Positions 29,234-37,696 of a stretch of DNA of 64,000 nucleotides are shown in pieces (within the stretch, counting starts at the first letter, position 1; every line of letters begins with the position of its first letter). The DNA is from Paenibacillus sp. URB8-2 (GTDB lineage Bacteria > Bacillota > Bacilli > Paenibacillales > Paenibacillaceae). A program made the position numbers and the translations under genes. The stretch is from NCBI RefSeq assembly GCF_013393385.1, contig NZ_AP023239.1, positions 3,410,001 through 3,474,000 on the forward strand, in the 5' to 3' direction. The notes beneath the pieces were generated by a model. The model was given only the letters and a program-made list of their open reading frames with translations, ran no database searches and had not been told where the DNA came from.

Positions 29234-29659
29234 TTAAAAGGCCTCACGGATGTGGTTGAGCGATACGATGCTTAAATCCCGGCTCATCAACACAGTAATC
29301 ACGTCAAAAGATACGGGGCGCTCGCTTTGCCGGCTGTTGTGCAGATAAACCCGGGCCGTTCGCCGAACCCGGTCAATTTTGCGGGCATCCACCGATTCTT
29401 CCGGCGTTCCTTGCATCAGACTGCCGCTGCGGCTCCGTACCTCGACGATGACGAGACGGCCGTCTTGCTTGGCGATAATGTCGATCTCCCCCGCCCGGCA
29501 GCTCCAATTGCGATCCACAATGGCATATCCTTTGGAGCTGAGGTAAAGAACGGCCGCATCTTCAGCCGCTTTTCCCTTTTGCTTGCGGTTATATCGGACC
29601 TCTTCGCTGAGATTGGAGGAATGCACTGGATTCTTGCCCTTATGAAATGGACCGTTCAT
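29234..29659 (-). CDS. yraN: YraN family protein (UPF0102, endonuclease-like fold)
   Basis: 141 residues. The core KGKAAEDAAVLYLSSKGY, DRNWSCRAGEIDIIAKQDG and LVIVEVRSRSG is the UPF0102 signature, with the E...D...ExK-like nuclease arrangement (E in GEIDII, EVRSR). Function is not established. The ATG overlaps the stop of the FlhB-C-like gene upstream, with AGGAGACAGGA before it. Confidence 0.9.
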   Translation of the reverse strand: MNGPFHKGKNPVHSSNLSEEVRYNRKQKGKAAEDAAVLYLSSKGYAIVDRNWSCRAGEIDIIAKQDGRLVIVEVRSRSGSLMQGTPEESVDARKIDRVRRTARVYLHNSRQSERPVSFDVITVLMSRDLSIVSLNHIREAF

Positions 29660-29958
29660 TCCTGTCTCCTGGAGCCTGCGGAAGCATCGCTGCGGTATAC
29701 ATAGCTCAAAATTTCGGCTACCAGTTGATACAGCTCCGGTGGAATTTGCTGGTCGAGATCCAGCTTGGAGAGAACCTCGACCAGAGCGGCATCCTCCTGG
29801 ATAGCGATCCCGTTTTCTTTAGCCTTTTGCAAAATTGCTTCGGCAATGTTGCCCTTTCCCTTCGCGACAACGACCGGCGCCTCGGTCTTCCCCGGCACGT
29901 ATTTTAGCGCAACGGCTTTTTTCATGTTATTTAGAAATTCCCCGGTGGAATCATTCAT
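29656..29958 (-). CDS. FlhB C-terminal-domain-like protein (YlqH homologue)
   Basis: 100 residues matching the cytoplasmic FlhB/YscU domain without its membrane part: KAVALKYVPGKTEAPVVVAK, IAEAILQKAKENGIAI and EDAALVEVLSKLDLDQQIP. The autocleavage NPTH motif is absent. Such proteins can replace the FlhB C-terminus in specificity switching in some bacteria. Translationally coupled (ATGA) to the FliK-like gene before it, so the two may work together on export control. Confidence 0.85.
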   Translation of the reverse strand: MNDSTGEFLNNMKKAVALKYVPGKTEAPVVVAKGKGNIAEAILQKAKENGIAIQEDAALVEVLSKLDLDQQIPPELYQLVAEILSYVYRSDASAGSRRQE

Positions 29959-32213
29959 ATGCGGTAATCCACCCCTCTGTAAGAATCGGGAACGTAATCG
30001 GCCGGACTCCCCGGCCCTTTCCCCGTCTTCTCCGGACTTTGGGCGGGAAAAGACTCCGCTTTAAACGAAGAAAGCTGGTAGCCGATCGTTTCCATCGCGG
30101 ACTTAATATCGTCTCTCGACGATTCAAGCAGTTCTTGAGCCCACGGTTCATTATTGTGCAGCTTCAAGCTGACAATCCGGTCCACCACCTGAACATCGAC
30201 AAGAGTCTGGCCCAAGGCCTTCATATCCAGATCGAACCACAGCCGGCAGTTAGAAGCGTCGAGTTCGCCCTTATGTCCCCGTCTCGACTGAATATGGACG
30301 GAAGCCGTCTCCGTTCCATCCGGACCCTTGAGCGGCAGAAACAGAGTTACCTGCGCGAACGGGGCCGTGCGGTCCGTGTTCAGCAGCAGCTGCTGGCCGG
30401 TCAAATGCTGCACCAGCTGCCCCGCGGCTTCTTTTACCGCCGCGGGAACGTCGCTGCTGGCCATCGCCTGCAGCAGCACGCCCTTGACCGTGTCGCCGGT
30501 TTGCTCACCGGCGACTGCTCCCGGCTCCGCGCCGGCTTGTACCGCGCCGCCGCGGAGCGCCAGCTGCTCGTGCTCCGCACCGAGCAGCTTGAGCACCCGA
30601 GCCACCCAGGCTCCGCCCGGGGTGGCGTCCGGCTGCGGCCCCGCCGCAGCCGCGGGGTTCCCGCTCGCGGCATCCGCGCGGGCAGGGTCTCCCGCCGCGT
30701 CCGACGGCGGGAGGGCGGCGAGCTGCGGCAGCGCGTCCCGCAGCTCGACGAGCACGCCCTGCAGCTTCGCGAGCAGGGCTCCAGCCTTCGTCTCGCCCGC
30801 CGCCAGTCCTGCCGCTTGCGATCCTCCAGCCTGCGTTCCTCCGGCCCTTGTTTCACCCGCCGCCAGTCCTGCCGCTTGCGTTCCCCCAGCCTGCGTCTCG
30901 CCTGCCGCCAGTCCTGCCGCTTGCGATCCTCCAGCCTGCGTCTCGCCCGCCGCCAGTCCTGCCACTTGCGCTCCACTAGTCCGCGTCCCGCCTTCCGCCA
31001 GTCCACCAGCCTGCGCTCCCCCAGGCCGCGTCTCGCCTGCCTGCACTCCTCCGGCCCTTGTTTCACCCGCTGCAGGTCCGCCTGCCCGCGCTCCCTCAGC
31101 ATCTGCGGCCGATCCAGTTCCGGCCGCAGCCTGTCCACCGCCGGCTGCCGTCTGCTCACTGTCAATCGACACGCCAGCACCGCCGGTCATTATTGGGCCT
31201 TGGCCGCCCGCCGTCACAGCGGTCATTCCTTTAGCCGCAACGGCCTCATTACCTGACGGAAGTACACCATTTCTGCCTCCCGCTCCGGCATCCGTATTCG
31301 CCGTTCCGCGTCCGGCCGCGGCTTCGCCGCCTTCCGGTTCAATTGAAGTGGTTCCGCCGTCGCCCTGTCGACCTGGAATTCCGTTTGCGCCTTCTTTACC
31401 CAGCTTCAGGGTGAATGGGCCGGAAACTGCCGCGGTTCTTTCGCCCCTAGCCTCGGCATTCCCCGCTTGCTTCCCGCCGCTTGAGCCTTCCACAGCTGCG
31501 CCGGTCGAACCGGCTGTCCCCGCCTGATTGACAGTGTTCCCGCCAGAGTTCACATTATCGGCAGGCAAAGCGCCTGTATTGGAACCAGGCAACTGAGCGG
31601 CTCCACCGCCGCCAGCTTCCTGCTGCCCAATCCACAGAGTCAACTGCTCTTCCAACGCGGATAGCAGCTGGTGAAGCTGCGGACCGAATATCGCCTGCTG
31701 AAGGCCTCTGATACTCTGGGGGGTAATGGGCAGGCCCCGTTTTTCCGAAATAACGGCTGCTTCAAGCCACTCCTTGACAGGCACATTCGCCGGCTTGGCC
31801 TCCATTACCGCATTCAGCTTGGCGGCGGTTTCCTTGGTCAGTGGAAGCCCTCCCGACTGCATGGCCTGTATGATTTCACGCCCCGCTTTAGAATCGCTCA
31901 GACCGAGCGCATTGAGCGCCTCTCCCATCGTCTGCGGCGAAGCGGCGATTCCCGCCGGGGCCGGTTTCAGCACCGGGAGACCCTGATCGCCAGGAGGCCC
32001 TACCTGCAGATTCAGCGTTTGTCCCTGCTGCAGCGGCGTCTCCAGCTCTGCGCGTACAGGGGTACCCTGAATTTGCACTACTGCTTCTTTTCCCGATTCC
32101 GATATGCTGAGGACGACGCCGCGGACGACCTGCCCTTCTTTGAGTTCCAACGTTTTCGCTTCTCCGGGCTTGCTGTCTCCCAGCAGACCGCGAATCAAAG
32201 ACCCGATGTTCAC
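29955..32213 (-). CDS. FliK-like repeat protein (YlqG homologue)
   Basis: 752 residues from a GTG after AGAGGAG. The N-terminal part (about 1-210) has an OB/beta-rich region (GQVVRGVVLSISESGKEAVV) and a helical segment. Residues about 210-520 are Gly/Ala/Thr/Gln-rich with 15-residue repeats of the type AGLAAGETQAGGTQA. The C-terminus (about 590-752) resembles the FliK export-switch domain: QVTLFLPLKGPDGTETAS, CRLWFDLDMKALGQTLVDVQ. Probably a second hook-length-like secreted or cytoplasmic ruler, inferred from fold and from the FlhB-C-like partner gene. Confidence 0.75.
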   Translation of the reverse strand: MNIGSLIRGLLGDSKPGEAKTLELKEGQVVRGVVLSISESGKEAVVQIQGTPVRAELETPLQQGQTLNLQVGPPGDQGLPVLKPAPAGIAASPQTMGEALNALGLSDSKAGREIIQAMQSGGLPLTKETAAKLNAVMEAKPANVPVKEWLEAAVISEKRGLPITPQSIRGLQQAIFGPQLHQLLSALEEQLTLWIGQQEAGGGGAAQLPGSNTGALPADNVNSGGNTVNQAGTAGSTGAAVEGSSGGKQAGNAEARGERTAAVSGPFTLKLGKEGANGIPGRQGDGGTTSIEPEGGEAAAGRGTANTDAGAGGRNGVLPSGNEAVAAKGMTAVTAGGQGPIMTGGAGVSIDSEQTAAGGGQAAAGTGSAADAEGARAGGPAAGETRAGGVQAGETRPGGAQAGGLAEGGTRTSGAQVAGLAAGETQAGGSQAAGLAAGETQAGGTQAAGLAAGETRAGGTQAGGSQAAGLAAGETKAGALLAKLQGVLVELRDALPQLAALPPSDAAGDPARADAASGNPAAAAGPQPDATPGGAWVARVLKLLGAEHEQLALRGGAVQAGAEPGAVAGEQTGDTVKGVLLQAMASSDVPAAVKEAAGQLVQHLTGQQLLLNTDRTAPFAQVTLFLPLKGPDGTETASVHIQSRRGHKGELDASNCRLWFDLDMKALGQTLVDVQVVDRIVSLKLHNNEPWAQELLESSRDDIKSAMETIGYQLSSFKAESFPAQSPEKTGKGPGSPADYVPDSYRGVDYRI
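30780..31085. repeat. 45-bp imperfect tandem repeat inside the FliK-like gene
   Basis: Units starting near 30791, 30851, 30896, 30941, 30986 and 31031 share the plus-strand core TCTCGCCYGCCGCCAGTCCT. Spacing is 45 bases except one 60-base step (45+15). Each unit encodes 15 residues, so copy number changes stay in frame. Confidence 0.85.
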
Positions 32214-32320
32214 GCCGCTTGCTCCTCTCTGCTCATCTTCTTGTTTTTATATCGGCATCTGCTGCCGTTTTTGCAACCCAAGGGGTTTAGTCGTCTATTT
32301 TTACGATAACGTCCGGTTAT

Positions 32321-32355
32321 AAAAACAGCCCGGCTCAACAACGATCGCCGGACTG
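32321..32355 (-). terminator. Terminator of rnhB
   Basis: Minus-strand stem CAGTCCGGC / GCCGGGCTG (32347-32355 with 32326-32334, one G-U pair), 12-base loop, then TTTTTAT. It separates rnhB from the FliK-like gene. Confidence 0.85.
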
Positions 32356-32390
32356 CTCCAAATCTATAATTTTTCATATTCATAAATGCT

Positions 32391-33026
32391 CTAAAATAAA
32401 GTGGTCTGATCCGCCAGGATTCTCCCCAGGAAGCTGCGCCGATGCATCGGCGTCGGCCCTAGTGTTACAATTCGCTCGCGGTGAAGCTTCGTCGCATAGC
32501 CCTTATGTATGGCAATTCCGTAATCCGGATACAAGTCCTCCCATAACCCTTCGCAGAGCCTGTCGCGCGTCACTTTGGCTACGATGGACGCCGCTGCAAT
32601 CGACTGACTATTGGCATCCCCTTTAATGATCGCCCGCTGCGGCAGAGGGAGATCGATCTTTTCAGCATCAATCAGCATATAATCGGGCAGGATGCCCAGC
32701 CCTTCAACCGCTTTTTTCATGGCCAGCCTTGAGGCTTGCTTAATGTTAATTTCATCGATCCGGGAAGAGTCCACATGCCCTACCCCGACAGCCAGGGCCT
32801 GCTCCATAATCAGCTCGAACAGGGTTTCCCGTTTCTTGGCCGTCAGCTTCTTGGAGTCATCCACACCCTCGATAATCAGACCTTCCGGCAAAATGACCGC
32901 TGCCGCCACCACGTCGCCGAACAGGCAGCCTCTGCCCACCTCGTCCACTCCGGCAATACGGAAGTAAGATTGCTCCCAGACCTCTTTTTCATAGAACAGC
33001 ATATCATTATCCATTTCCTTACCCAC
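32391..33026 (-). CDS. rnhB: Ribonuclease HII
   Basis: 211 residues as drawn from a GTG; an in-frame ATG at 33014 is an alternative and neither has an ideal ribosome site. The active-site DE is in RIAGVDEVGRGCLFGDVVAA, with further acids in DDSKKL, LIDAEKIDL and ASIVAKVTRDRL. The enzyme removes ribonucleotides and RNA primers from DNA. The motif GVDEVGRGCLFG differs from the common GVDEAGRGPLAG but the catalytic residues are kept. Confidence 0.93.
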   Translation of the reverse strand: MGKEMDNDMLFYEKEVWEQSYFRIAGVDEVGRGCLFGDVVAAAVILPEGLIIEGVDDSKKLTAKKRETLFELIMEQALAVGVGHVDSSRIDEINIKQASRLAMKKAVEGLGILPDYMLIDAEKIDLPLPQRAIIKGDANSQSIAAASIVAKVTRDRLCEGLWEDLYPDYGIAIHKGYATKLHRERIVTLGPTPMHRRSFLGRILADQTTLF

Positions 33027-33166
33027 CCGCCAAACTGTAATTTCCGCTTCCGCCCGCTTTTAAATTTAGCTTACCACAGCAGCACCGGCAAGGTCATCCA
33101 CAAAATGTCCTGTTTTGATATCCAATATCCGGCGTATGAGAACCATATAAAGTCCTTGAATTCTCA

Positions 33167-33203
33167 GCAAAAAAAAAAGAGCCGCCGAGAATTCGGCCGA
33201 CTC
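33167..33203 (-). terminator. Terminator of the rplS-lepB-rbgA stretch
   Basis: Minus-strand hairpin GAGTCGGCCGA / TCGGCGGCTC (33179-33203, one bulge) followed by a run of ten T residues. It lies 120 bases after rbgA. Confidence 0.9.
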
Positions 33204-33323
33204 TTCCTAACCCGCATTATTATCCGCGAGCGTCTAACTTGACGCTATTTAAGTCACTTTCAAACGGACAGGAATCCTGTTCCAGAAGGCGTTAACTCAC
33301 TGCTTCCAGGGAGCATTTCCCCT

Positions 33324-34187
33324 TTACTTTGGAGCCTCCAGCGTGAACCGGCCAAGCTTGCCGGCGCGCAGCTCATGCAGCAGGGTTCGGGAGGCTTTTT
33401 CAAGATCCACTCTTCCGCCGCTGACCAGACAGCCTCGCTTTCGCCCTACCGCTTCCATGACAGCCACGATTTCGTCCGGGTTCTCCAAATCTTCCGGAAG
33501 CTTGTCAATCCCGTACCTCTCCCGGAATCTGTCACCGTAACCCTGCAGCAGATACTTTATCGCATAGAATGCGATGTCCTCCACATTGAGAATCTCTTCC
33601 TTGATTGCTCCGGTAATCGCCAGCCGGTAACCGACTTGCTGATCCTCGAACTTCGGCCACAAAATCCCCGGGGTATCGAGCAATTCAAGTCCGCCCCCGG
33701 TCTTGATCCACTGCTGGCCTTTCGTAACGCCCGGACGGTCGCCCGTTGCCGCGATGTTGCGGCCGGCCATCCGGTTGATCAACGTCGATTTACCCACATT
33801 GGGAATGCCGACGATCAGCGCCCGCATCGCGCGGGGATTCATCCCTTTAGCGATCTGCTTATCAATTTTTTCTTTCAGCAGAAGCTTGACCTGATCCGGA
33901 ATTTCCTTGACCCCGCTGCCGGTGGAAGCATCCACGGGATGCGCGACATGGCCTTCCTGCTTGAAGTAAGCCAACCACTGCCGGGTCGTTTCGGGATCGG
34001 CCAGATCGCTTTTGTTCAAAATAATAAGCCGCGGTTTCCCCCGCAAAATATCGTCAATCATCGGATTGCGGCTGGACAGCGGAAGACGGGCGTCGAGCAA
34101 TTCTATGGCAACGTCTATTAGCTTCAGCTTATCCTCGATTTGCCGCCTGGCCTTCGTCATATGACCCGGAAACCATTGTATGGTCAC
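33324..34187 (-). CDS. rbgA: RbgA (YlqF), ribosome biogenesis GTPase
   Basis: 287 residues from a GTG after GGAGGCGATGGGCA. The GTPase motifs are circularly permuted: G4 LNKSDLAD precedes G1 [14 protein letters not shown] and G3 [10 protein letters not shown]. RbgA is needed for late 50S subunit maturation (L16 incorporation). The N-terminal [13 protein letters not shown] is family-typical. Next to rplS and rnhB as in B. subtilis. Confidence 0.96.
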   Translation of the reverse strand: MTIQWFPGHMTKARRQIEDKLKLIDVAIELLDARLPLSSRNPMIDDILRGKPRLIILNKSDLADPETTRQWLAYFKQEGHVAHPVDASTGSGVKEIPDQVKLLLKEKIDKQIAKGMNPRAMRALIVGIPNVGKSTLINRMAGRNIAATGDRPGVTKGQQWIKTGGGLELLDTPGILWPKFEDQQVGYRLAITGAIKEEILNVEDIAFYAIKYLLQGYGDRFRERYGIDKLPEDLENPDEIVAVMEAVGRKRGCLVSGGRVDLEKASRTLLHELRAGKLGRFTLEAPK

Positions 34188-34216
34188 TGCCCATCGCCTC
34201 CTTTGTGCTGGTTATT

Positions 34217-34837
34217 CTAATGCTTGATCCATTCCATATCGGACACCGGCCAGAAAATGACATCCGCCCGGCCCACAATATCGCCCAGCGGCACATAGCC
34301 GATCATCCGGCTGTCCGTACTGTCCGAACGGTTATCGCCCATTACGAATACGTGTCCTTCAGGTACTTTACCGTCCTTAAAGTCCTCGTTGGGAAAGTTC
34401 TTGTCATTGTACAGCTGATTGTTCGCATGCGCCTGGTCGATCGCTTTTTGAAGGTAGGTTTCGTTCACCTTTTGGCCATTCACCGTTACCACGTCGCCTT
34501 CAACCTTCACGGTATCTCCCGCAACGGCGATTACCCGTTTGATAAAATCCCTGCCTTCGGAAGGCACATGAAAGACGATCACCTCACCGCGCTGCGGAGA
34601 CCGGATATCATACAAAATTTCATTAACGATGACTCGCTCTCCGGTATGGAAGTTCGGCTGCATGGAAGGTCCGTCCACAATAAACGGCTTAAACAACAGC
34701 CAGCGAATCAGAATAACGAGGATCAAAGCGATTGCAATCGCCTTTACCCACTCCAATACTTCATTCTTTTGCTTGGGCGGAGCTTGACCGGCCTGATTCT
34801 CAGTTTCATCTTGCCCCTGATGCACATCCTGCTGCAT
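34217..34837 (-). CDS. lepB: Signal peptidase I
   Basis: 206 residues. A charged cytoplasmic N-terminus and one membrane anchor (about 31-50, VKAIAIALILVILIRWLLF) precede box B with catalytic Ser58 (VDGPSMQPNF), box D with Lys100 (DFIKRVIAVAGD) and GHVFVMGDNRSDSTDSR. Cleaves signal peptides at the outer face of the membrane. Lies between rplS and rbgA; an insertion relative to B. subtilis, where no sip gene is at this spot. Confidence 0.94.
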   Translation of the reverse strand: MQQDVHQGQDETENQAGQAPPKQKNEVLEWVKAIAIALILVILIRWLLFKPFIVDGPSMQPNFHTGERVIVNEILYDIRSPQRGEVIVFHVPSEGRDFIKRVIAVAGDTVKVEGDVVTVNGQKVNETYLQKAIDQAHANNQLYNDKNFPNEDFKDGKVPEGHVFVMGDNRSDSTDSRMIGYVPLGDIVGRADVIFWPVSDMEWIKH

Positions 34838-35018
34838 AGTTCACCGTCCTCTTCTTAACCTTGACTGAACAAGGATCTTTTATGAACACTCTCTCCTCAC
34901 AAATCAAAAAAACTTCAACCAAAAAAACCTCTGCTGAAATGATCAGAAGGCTTTTTCGAAAGAAGCCACCCCAGCTCTATATATCGGTAAGTGATGCGCA
35001 ATGGTTGATAAAACGAAA

Positions 35019-35038
35019 GGGGCTTGAAATCAAGCCCC
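35019..35038 (-). terminator. Terminator of rplS
   Basis: Perfect 9-bp stem GGGGCTTGA / TCAAGCCCC with a 2-base loop, followed in the minus direction by TTTCGTTTT. It begins 19 bases after the rplS stop. Confidence 0.88.
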
Positions 35039-35056
35039 CTTCCTTTGCCGCTTGGA

Positions 35057-35401
35057 TTAGCGACGGATCTCTTTAATTCTTGCAGCTTTACCGCGCAGTT
35101 CACGCAGGTAGTACAGCTTGGCGCGACGAACTTTACCATAGCGAATTACTTCGATTTTGTCAATCTTAGGCGAGTTGATCGGGAATGTTCTTTCCACACC
35201 AACGCCGTAAGAAATTTTACGAACCGTAAAAGTCGCACTGATTCCGCCGCCGCGGCGTTTGATTACAACGCCTTCGAACAGCTGGATACGTTCGCGGGTT
35301 CCCTCGATAACCTTAACGTGCACTTTCAAAGTGTCGCCAGGGCGAAAGCTCGGGATATCCTTGCGGAGCTGTTCTTGTGTAATTTCTTGTAAAATATTCA
35401 T
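35057..35401 (-). CDS. rplS: 50S ribosomal protein L19
   Basis: 114 residues from ATG ([19 protein letters not shown]) after GGAAGGAGG; the open frame extends further upstream but only as leader. Conserved [40 protein letters not shown] and [20 protein letters not shown] are all present. Located at the 30S-50S interface. In B. subtilis it directly follows trmD; here 15.5 kb separates them, so it needs its own promoter. Confidence 0.97.
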   Translation of the reverse strand: MNILQEITQEQLRKDIPSFRPGDTLKVHVKVIEGTRERIQLFEGVVIKRRGGGISATFTVRKISYGVGVERTFPINSPKIDKIEVIRYGKVRRAKLYYLRELRGKAARIKEIRR

Positions 35402-35515
35402 TAAGGACTTCCTCCTTCCGTACAGGTGTTCATGCCTCTTCAGGAGAAGCCTCTGTTCCCCATCATCATCCGCAGCGGACCACCGTATTCCACACAACAG
35501 AATTAATGATATCAT
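35402..35515 (-). promoter_or_regulatory. Possible structured leader of rplS
   Basis: The 110 bases before rplS can form short stems, for example CTTC/GAAG around TCCT and ACAG/CTGT flanking AGGCTTCTCC-TGAAGAGGC (about 35417-35455). L19 leaders that bind the ribosomal protein are known in Bacillus. I cannot confirm that this one matches the family model. Confidence 0.3.
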
Positions 35516-35546
35516 ATCAGGCGAATGAATACAACTATTTATTAGA

Positions 35547-35834
35547 TTACAAAGGGAGCATATCCCGCTTTTTTGCCTTTGCTTGACAATCCCTGCATAA
35601 CCCGACTACCGAGCCGTCATCCTGCGCATAAAACATCAGCTTGCCGTTTTTCTTCTTGCAGCTGGAACAGGGCTGTTCATTCGTATTTCCCCGGGCTCTG
35701 CGGTGCGCGTCCAGCGGAATTACATTGTTCTTTGAAGAATTTCCTTTGTTCAGTTTTCTTGTGCTCATAAGCCGGGTTACAGCATATATGACACCTACCG
35801 CCAACAAAATCACTAGGAATACAACATATCGCAT
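35547..35834 (-). CDS. Small membrane-anchored protein with a CxxC-CxxC zinc ribbon
   Basis: 95 residues: an N-terminal membrane helix ([17 protein letters not shown]), a basic linker, then CSSC and CRDC pairs separated by [20 protein letters not shown], a zinc-ribbon pattern. Family not recognised. It lies between rplS and the DUF4097 lipoprotein gene, at the edge of the trmD-rplS insertion. Confidence 0.65.
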   Translation of the reverse strand: MRYVVFLVILLAVGVIYAVTRLMSTRKLNKGNSSKNNVIPLDAHRRARGNTNEQPCSSCKKKNGKLMFYAQDDGSVVGLCRDCQAKAKKRDMLPL

Positions 35835-36104
35835 CGCAAGTATCCTTTCTTTTGGGGGCTTTAGTTATTATTATACGGGAAGTTATTTTTATGAAACAAG
35901 TTTTTAAGCATGACGCCCAATTGTTGCATATTGTCCAGTTTGAGCGGCCATCATTTTTCGTGACTTCCCCAACTTTGGTCTAGTTAAGCGCCAGCCTCCA
36001 GCCCCTGTTTCAATAAATTTCCATAAGATATAATATTGGAAGTACATACATACGTCGTTTTGCATCAAAAGAGAAGGGATTAATTTTAAAGGGGGATTTT
36101 TAAT

Positions 36105-37037
36105 ATGATAAGTAAATTTGGAAAAATGACGGTAGCTGCTGCCCTTGCGGCCTTGCTTCTGGCGGGATGTACTGAGCTGCCCGGCAAAACGGCAAGCGGC
36201 GCGGACAGCGATTTGGACAAGTCCATAGAGGCTATCGGCGAAACCGTGCAGCAGGAAGCGGGCAAGGCGGCAGATTCCGCCCGGCAAGCCGTTGAGAATA
36301 CCGCAAGCGATGTGGCGGATCGGATAAAAACCGGAAGCATTGTCAAGGAATTATCGATCACCCAGCCTGCCGGAAACGCCGATACGCTTCGTCTTGATAA
36401 TTCGGTCGGCGAAATCGAGGTGAAAGCCGGAACAGTGTCCGATGTTAAGGTAACTGCAACTATACGCTCCTACGGCAAACTGATCAGAAAGGCGGACCGG
36501 CAGCAGATTCTGGATAACGCTGAAGTCTCTCTTCAGTCAAGCGGCGGCGAACTGCAGCTGTCCACTCATCCCAAAGACAAACCGGACACCGATTTATGGA
36601 CCTGGGCCGAGAAAAGATACGGCTTCGCCGACTTCAGCATCTCCTACGCCATTGAAGTGCCCGATAGCTTGAGCCAGTATGAGATTACAGGCGATGTGGG
36701 AAAAATCAAACTGCGCGGTTTAGCAGGCACCTTCCATGTGTCCAGCGATGTCGGGGGGATCGAAATCGAGGATGCGCATATTACGGGAAAATCCACGGTA
36801 AGCACAGATACCGGCAGTATCTCACTACATTTTAACGCCATCGACGCCGACCTTACGGCGAAAACCGATGTTGGCAGCATTAGCGCGGCCCTGGATCAGT
36901 CGGTGAAATGCACCCTTGAGGCGAACAGTGAACTCGGCCGAATCTCCGGCGCGCCTTCCGACAAGAGCGACGTCAACGGCGGCGGACCTCTGCTCTCGCT
37001 GTCCTCCTCCGTCGGATCAATCAATATAACGAAGTAA
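36105..37037 (+). CDS. Lipoprotein with DUF4097-type beta-helix repeats
   Basis: 310 residues. Signal peptide with lipobox LLAGC (C22), so membrane-anchored outside the cell. After a Glu/Ala-rich spacer, repeats such as LDNSVGEIEVKAG, SSDVGGIEIEDAHI, STDTGSISLHFNAI and KTDVGSISAALDQS form the stacked beta pattern of DUF4097 (YvlB-like) proteins. Function unknown. AAAGGGGG precedes the ATG; TATAAT at 36029-36034 may be its -10, without a good -35. Confidence 0.8.
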   Translation: MISKFGKMTVAAALAALLLAGCTELPGKTASGADSDLDKSIEAIGETVQQEAGKAADSARQAVENTASDVADRIKTGSIVKELSITQPAGNADTLRLDNSVGEIEVKAGTVSDVKVTATIRSYGKLIRKADRQQILDNAEVSLQSSGGELQLSTHPKDKPDTDLWTWAEKRYGFADFSISYAIEVPDSLSQYEITGDVGKIKLRGLAGTFHVSSDVGGIEIEDAHITGKSTVSTDTGSISLHFNAIDADLTAKTDVGSISAALDQSVKCTLEANSELGRISGAPSDKSDVNGGGPLLSLSSSVGSINITK

Positions 37038-37065
37038 ACTCTGGGTAATTAAAGTTCAAAAGCAA

Positions 37066-37102
37066 ACGGGCCAATCCAGGATAAATATCCGGATTGGCCC
37101 GT
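37066..37102. terminator. Bidirectional terminator between the lipoprotein gene and tRNA-Pro
   Basis: ACGGGCCAATCC (37066-37077) pairs perfectly with GGATTGGCCCGT (37091-37102); AAA and TTTAA flank it. It can end the plus-strand lipoprotein transcript and the minus-strand tRNA transcript. Confidence 0.85.
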
Positions 37103-37111
37103 TTAATGGAA

Positions 37112-37185
37112 TCGGAGTAGCGGGATTCGAACCCACGGCCTCACCCACCCCAAGGGTGCGCGCTACCAGGCTGCGCTATACCCCG
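37112..37185 (-). tRNA. tRNA-Pro (anticodon GGG)
   Basis: 74 bases folding as a cloverleaf: acceptor CGGGGTA with TACTCCG, D stem GCGC/GCGC, anticodon stem CACCC/GGGTG with loop TTGGGGT (anticodon GGG, T33 present), T arm GTGGG-TTCGAAT-CCCGC, discriminator A73. CCA is not encoded. It marks the left side of the A+T-rich accessory stretch, but that stretch adjoins its 5' end, not the 3' end normally used by integrases. Confidence 0.95.
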
Positions 37186-37580
37186 ATGTATGTATATCTT
37201 CTGCAGGTTGAATCGCGTTAGCGACAAATATTATTATACGACTTACCAATCCACTCTTGCAAGCAAAATCTGAGGTTAAGGCACACTAAATGCTTGCGAG
37301 AATCAACGTTCTACATATATTAAATTTCAGCTATAAACCATCGCTCAACATCAATTTACCGTATAGGCGCTCACCTGTGCAAATTTTCGCCGCGCACCTA
37401 TGTATTCTATTTAAAGACAAAAAAAGGGCATATGCTTGATCTCGATTGCAAGAGCTTTAGGCTTGACCATAGAGGATTTATTTTAAATCGAGGAAATTGA
37501 TACATGAGCGTGTGTACTCTTATGGTATACTCCGTAATATTATTCCATGTTTGTACTCCTGAAAAATAATAACTATTTAT

Positions 37581-37642
37581 TTTGCATGAGTGTACTTATT
37601 AAATACACTCATGCAAAAAAACCTGAGATCCCGGTCTCAAGG
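37581..37642. terminator. Two adjacent hairpins, bidirectional terminator region
   Basis: A perfect 14-bp stem TTTGCATGAGTGTA / TACACTCATGCAAA (37581-37594, 37604-37617) is followed by CCTGAGA...TCTCAAGG (37622-37642). On the minus strand the second stem is followed by TTTTTTT, fitting termination of the gene at 37697; on the plus strand by CTTTTTT. The remaining bases from 37186 to 37580 hold no gene I can support. Confidence 0.75.
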
Positions 37643-37696
37643 CTTTTTTACTCTATTATATGATACAAATATATGTTGTAGTTTCAAGCGTACAAT

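Noticed and set aside
29835..31527. Two very long plus-strand open frames (473 and 399 codons) opposite the FliK-like gene
   Set aside because: They are Arg/Ser/Pro/Ala-rich antisense readings of the GC-rich 45-bp repeats; no ribosome site, and the minus frame has clear domains.
37112..37185. tRNA-Pro as the attachment site of the accessory island
   Set aside because: The island adjoins the 5' end of the tRNA and no repeat of its 3' end is seen near 49-50 kb.
37581..37617. Possible CRISPR-type repeat
   Set aside because: It is a single inverted repeat with no spaced direct copies; no CRISPR array or cas gene occurs in the window.
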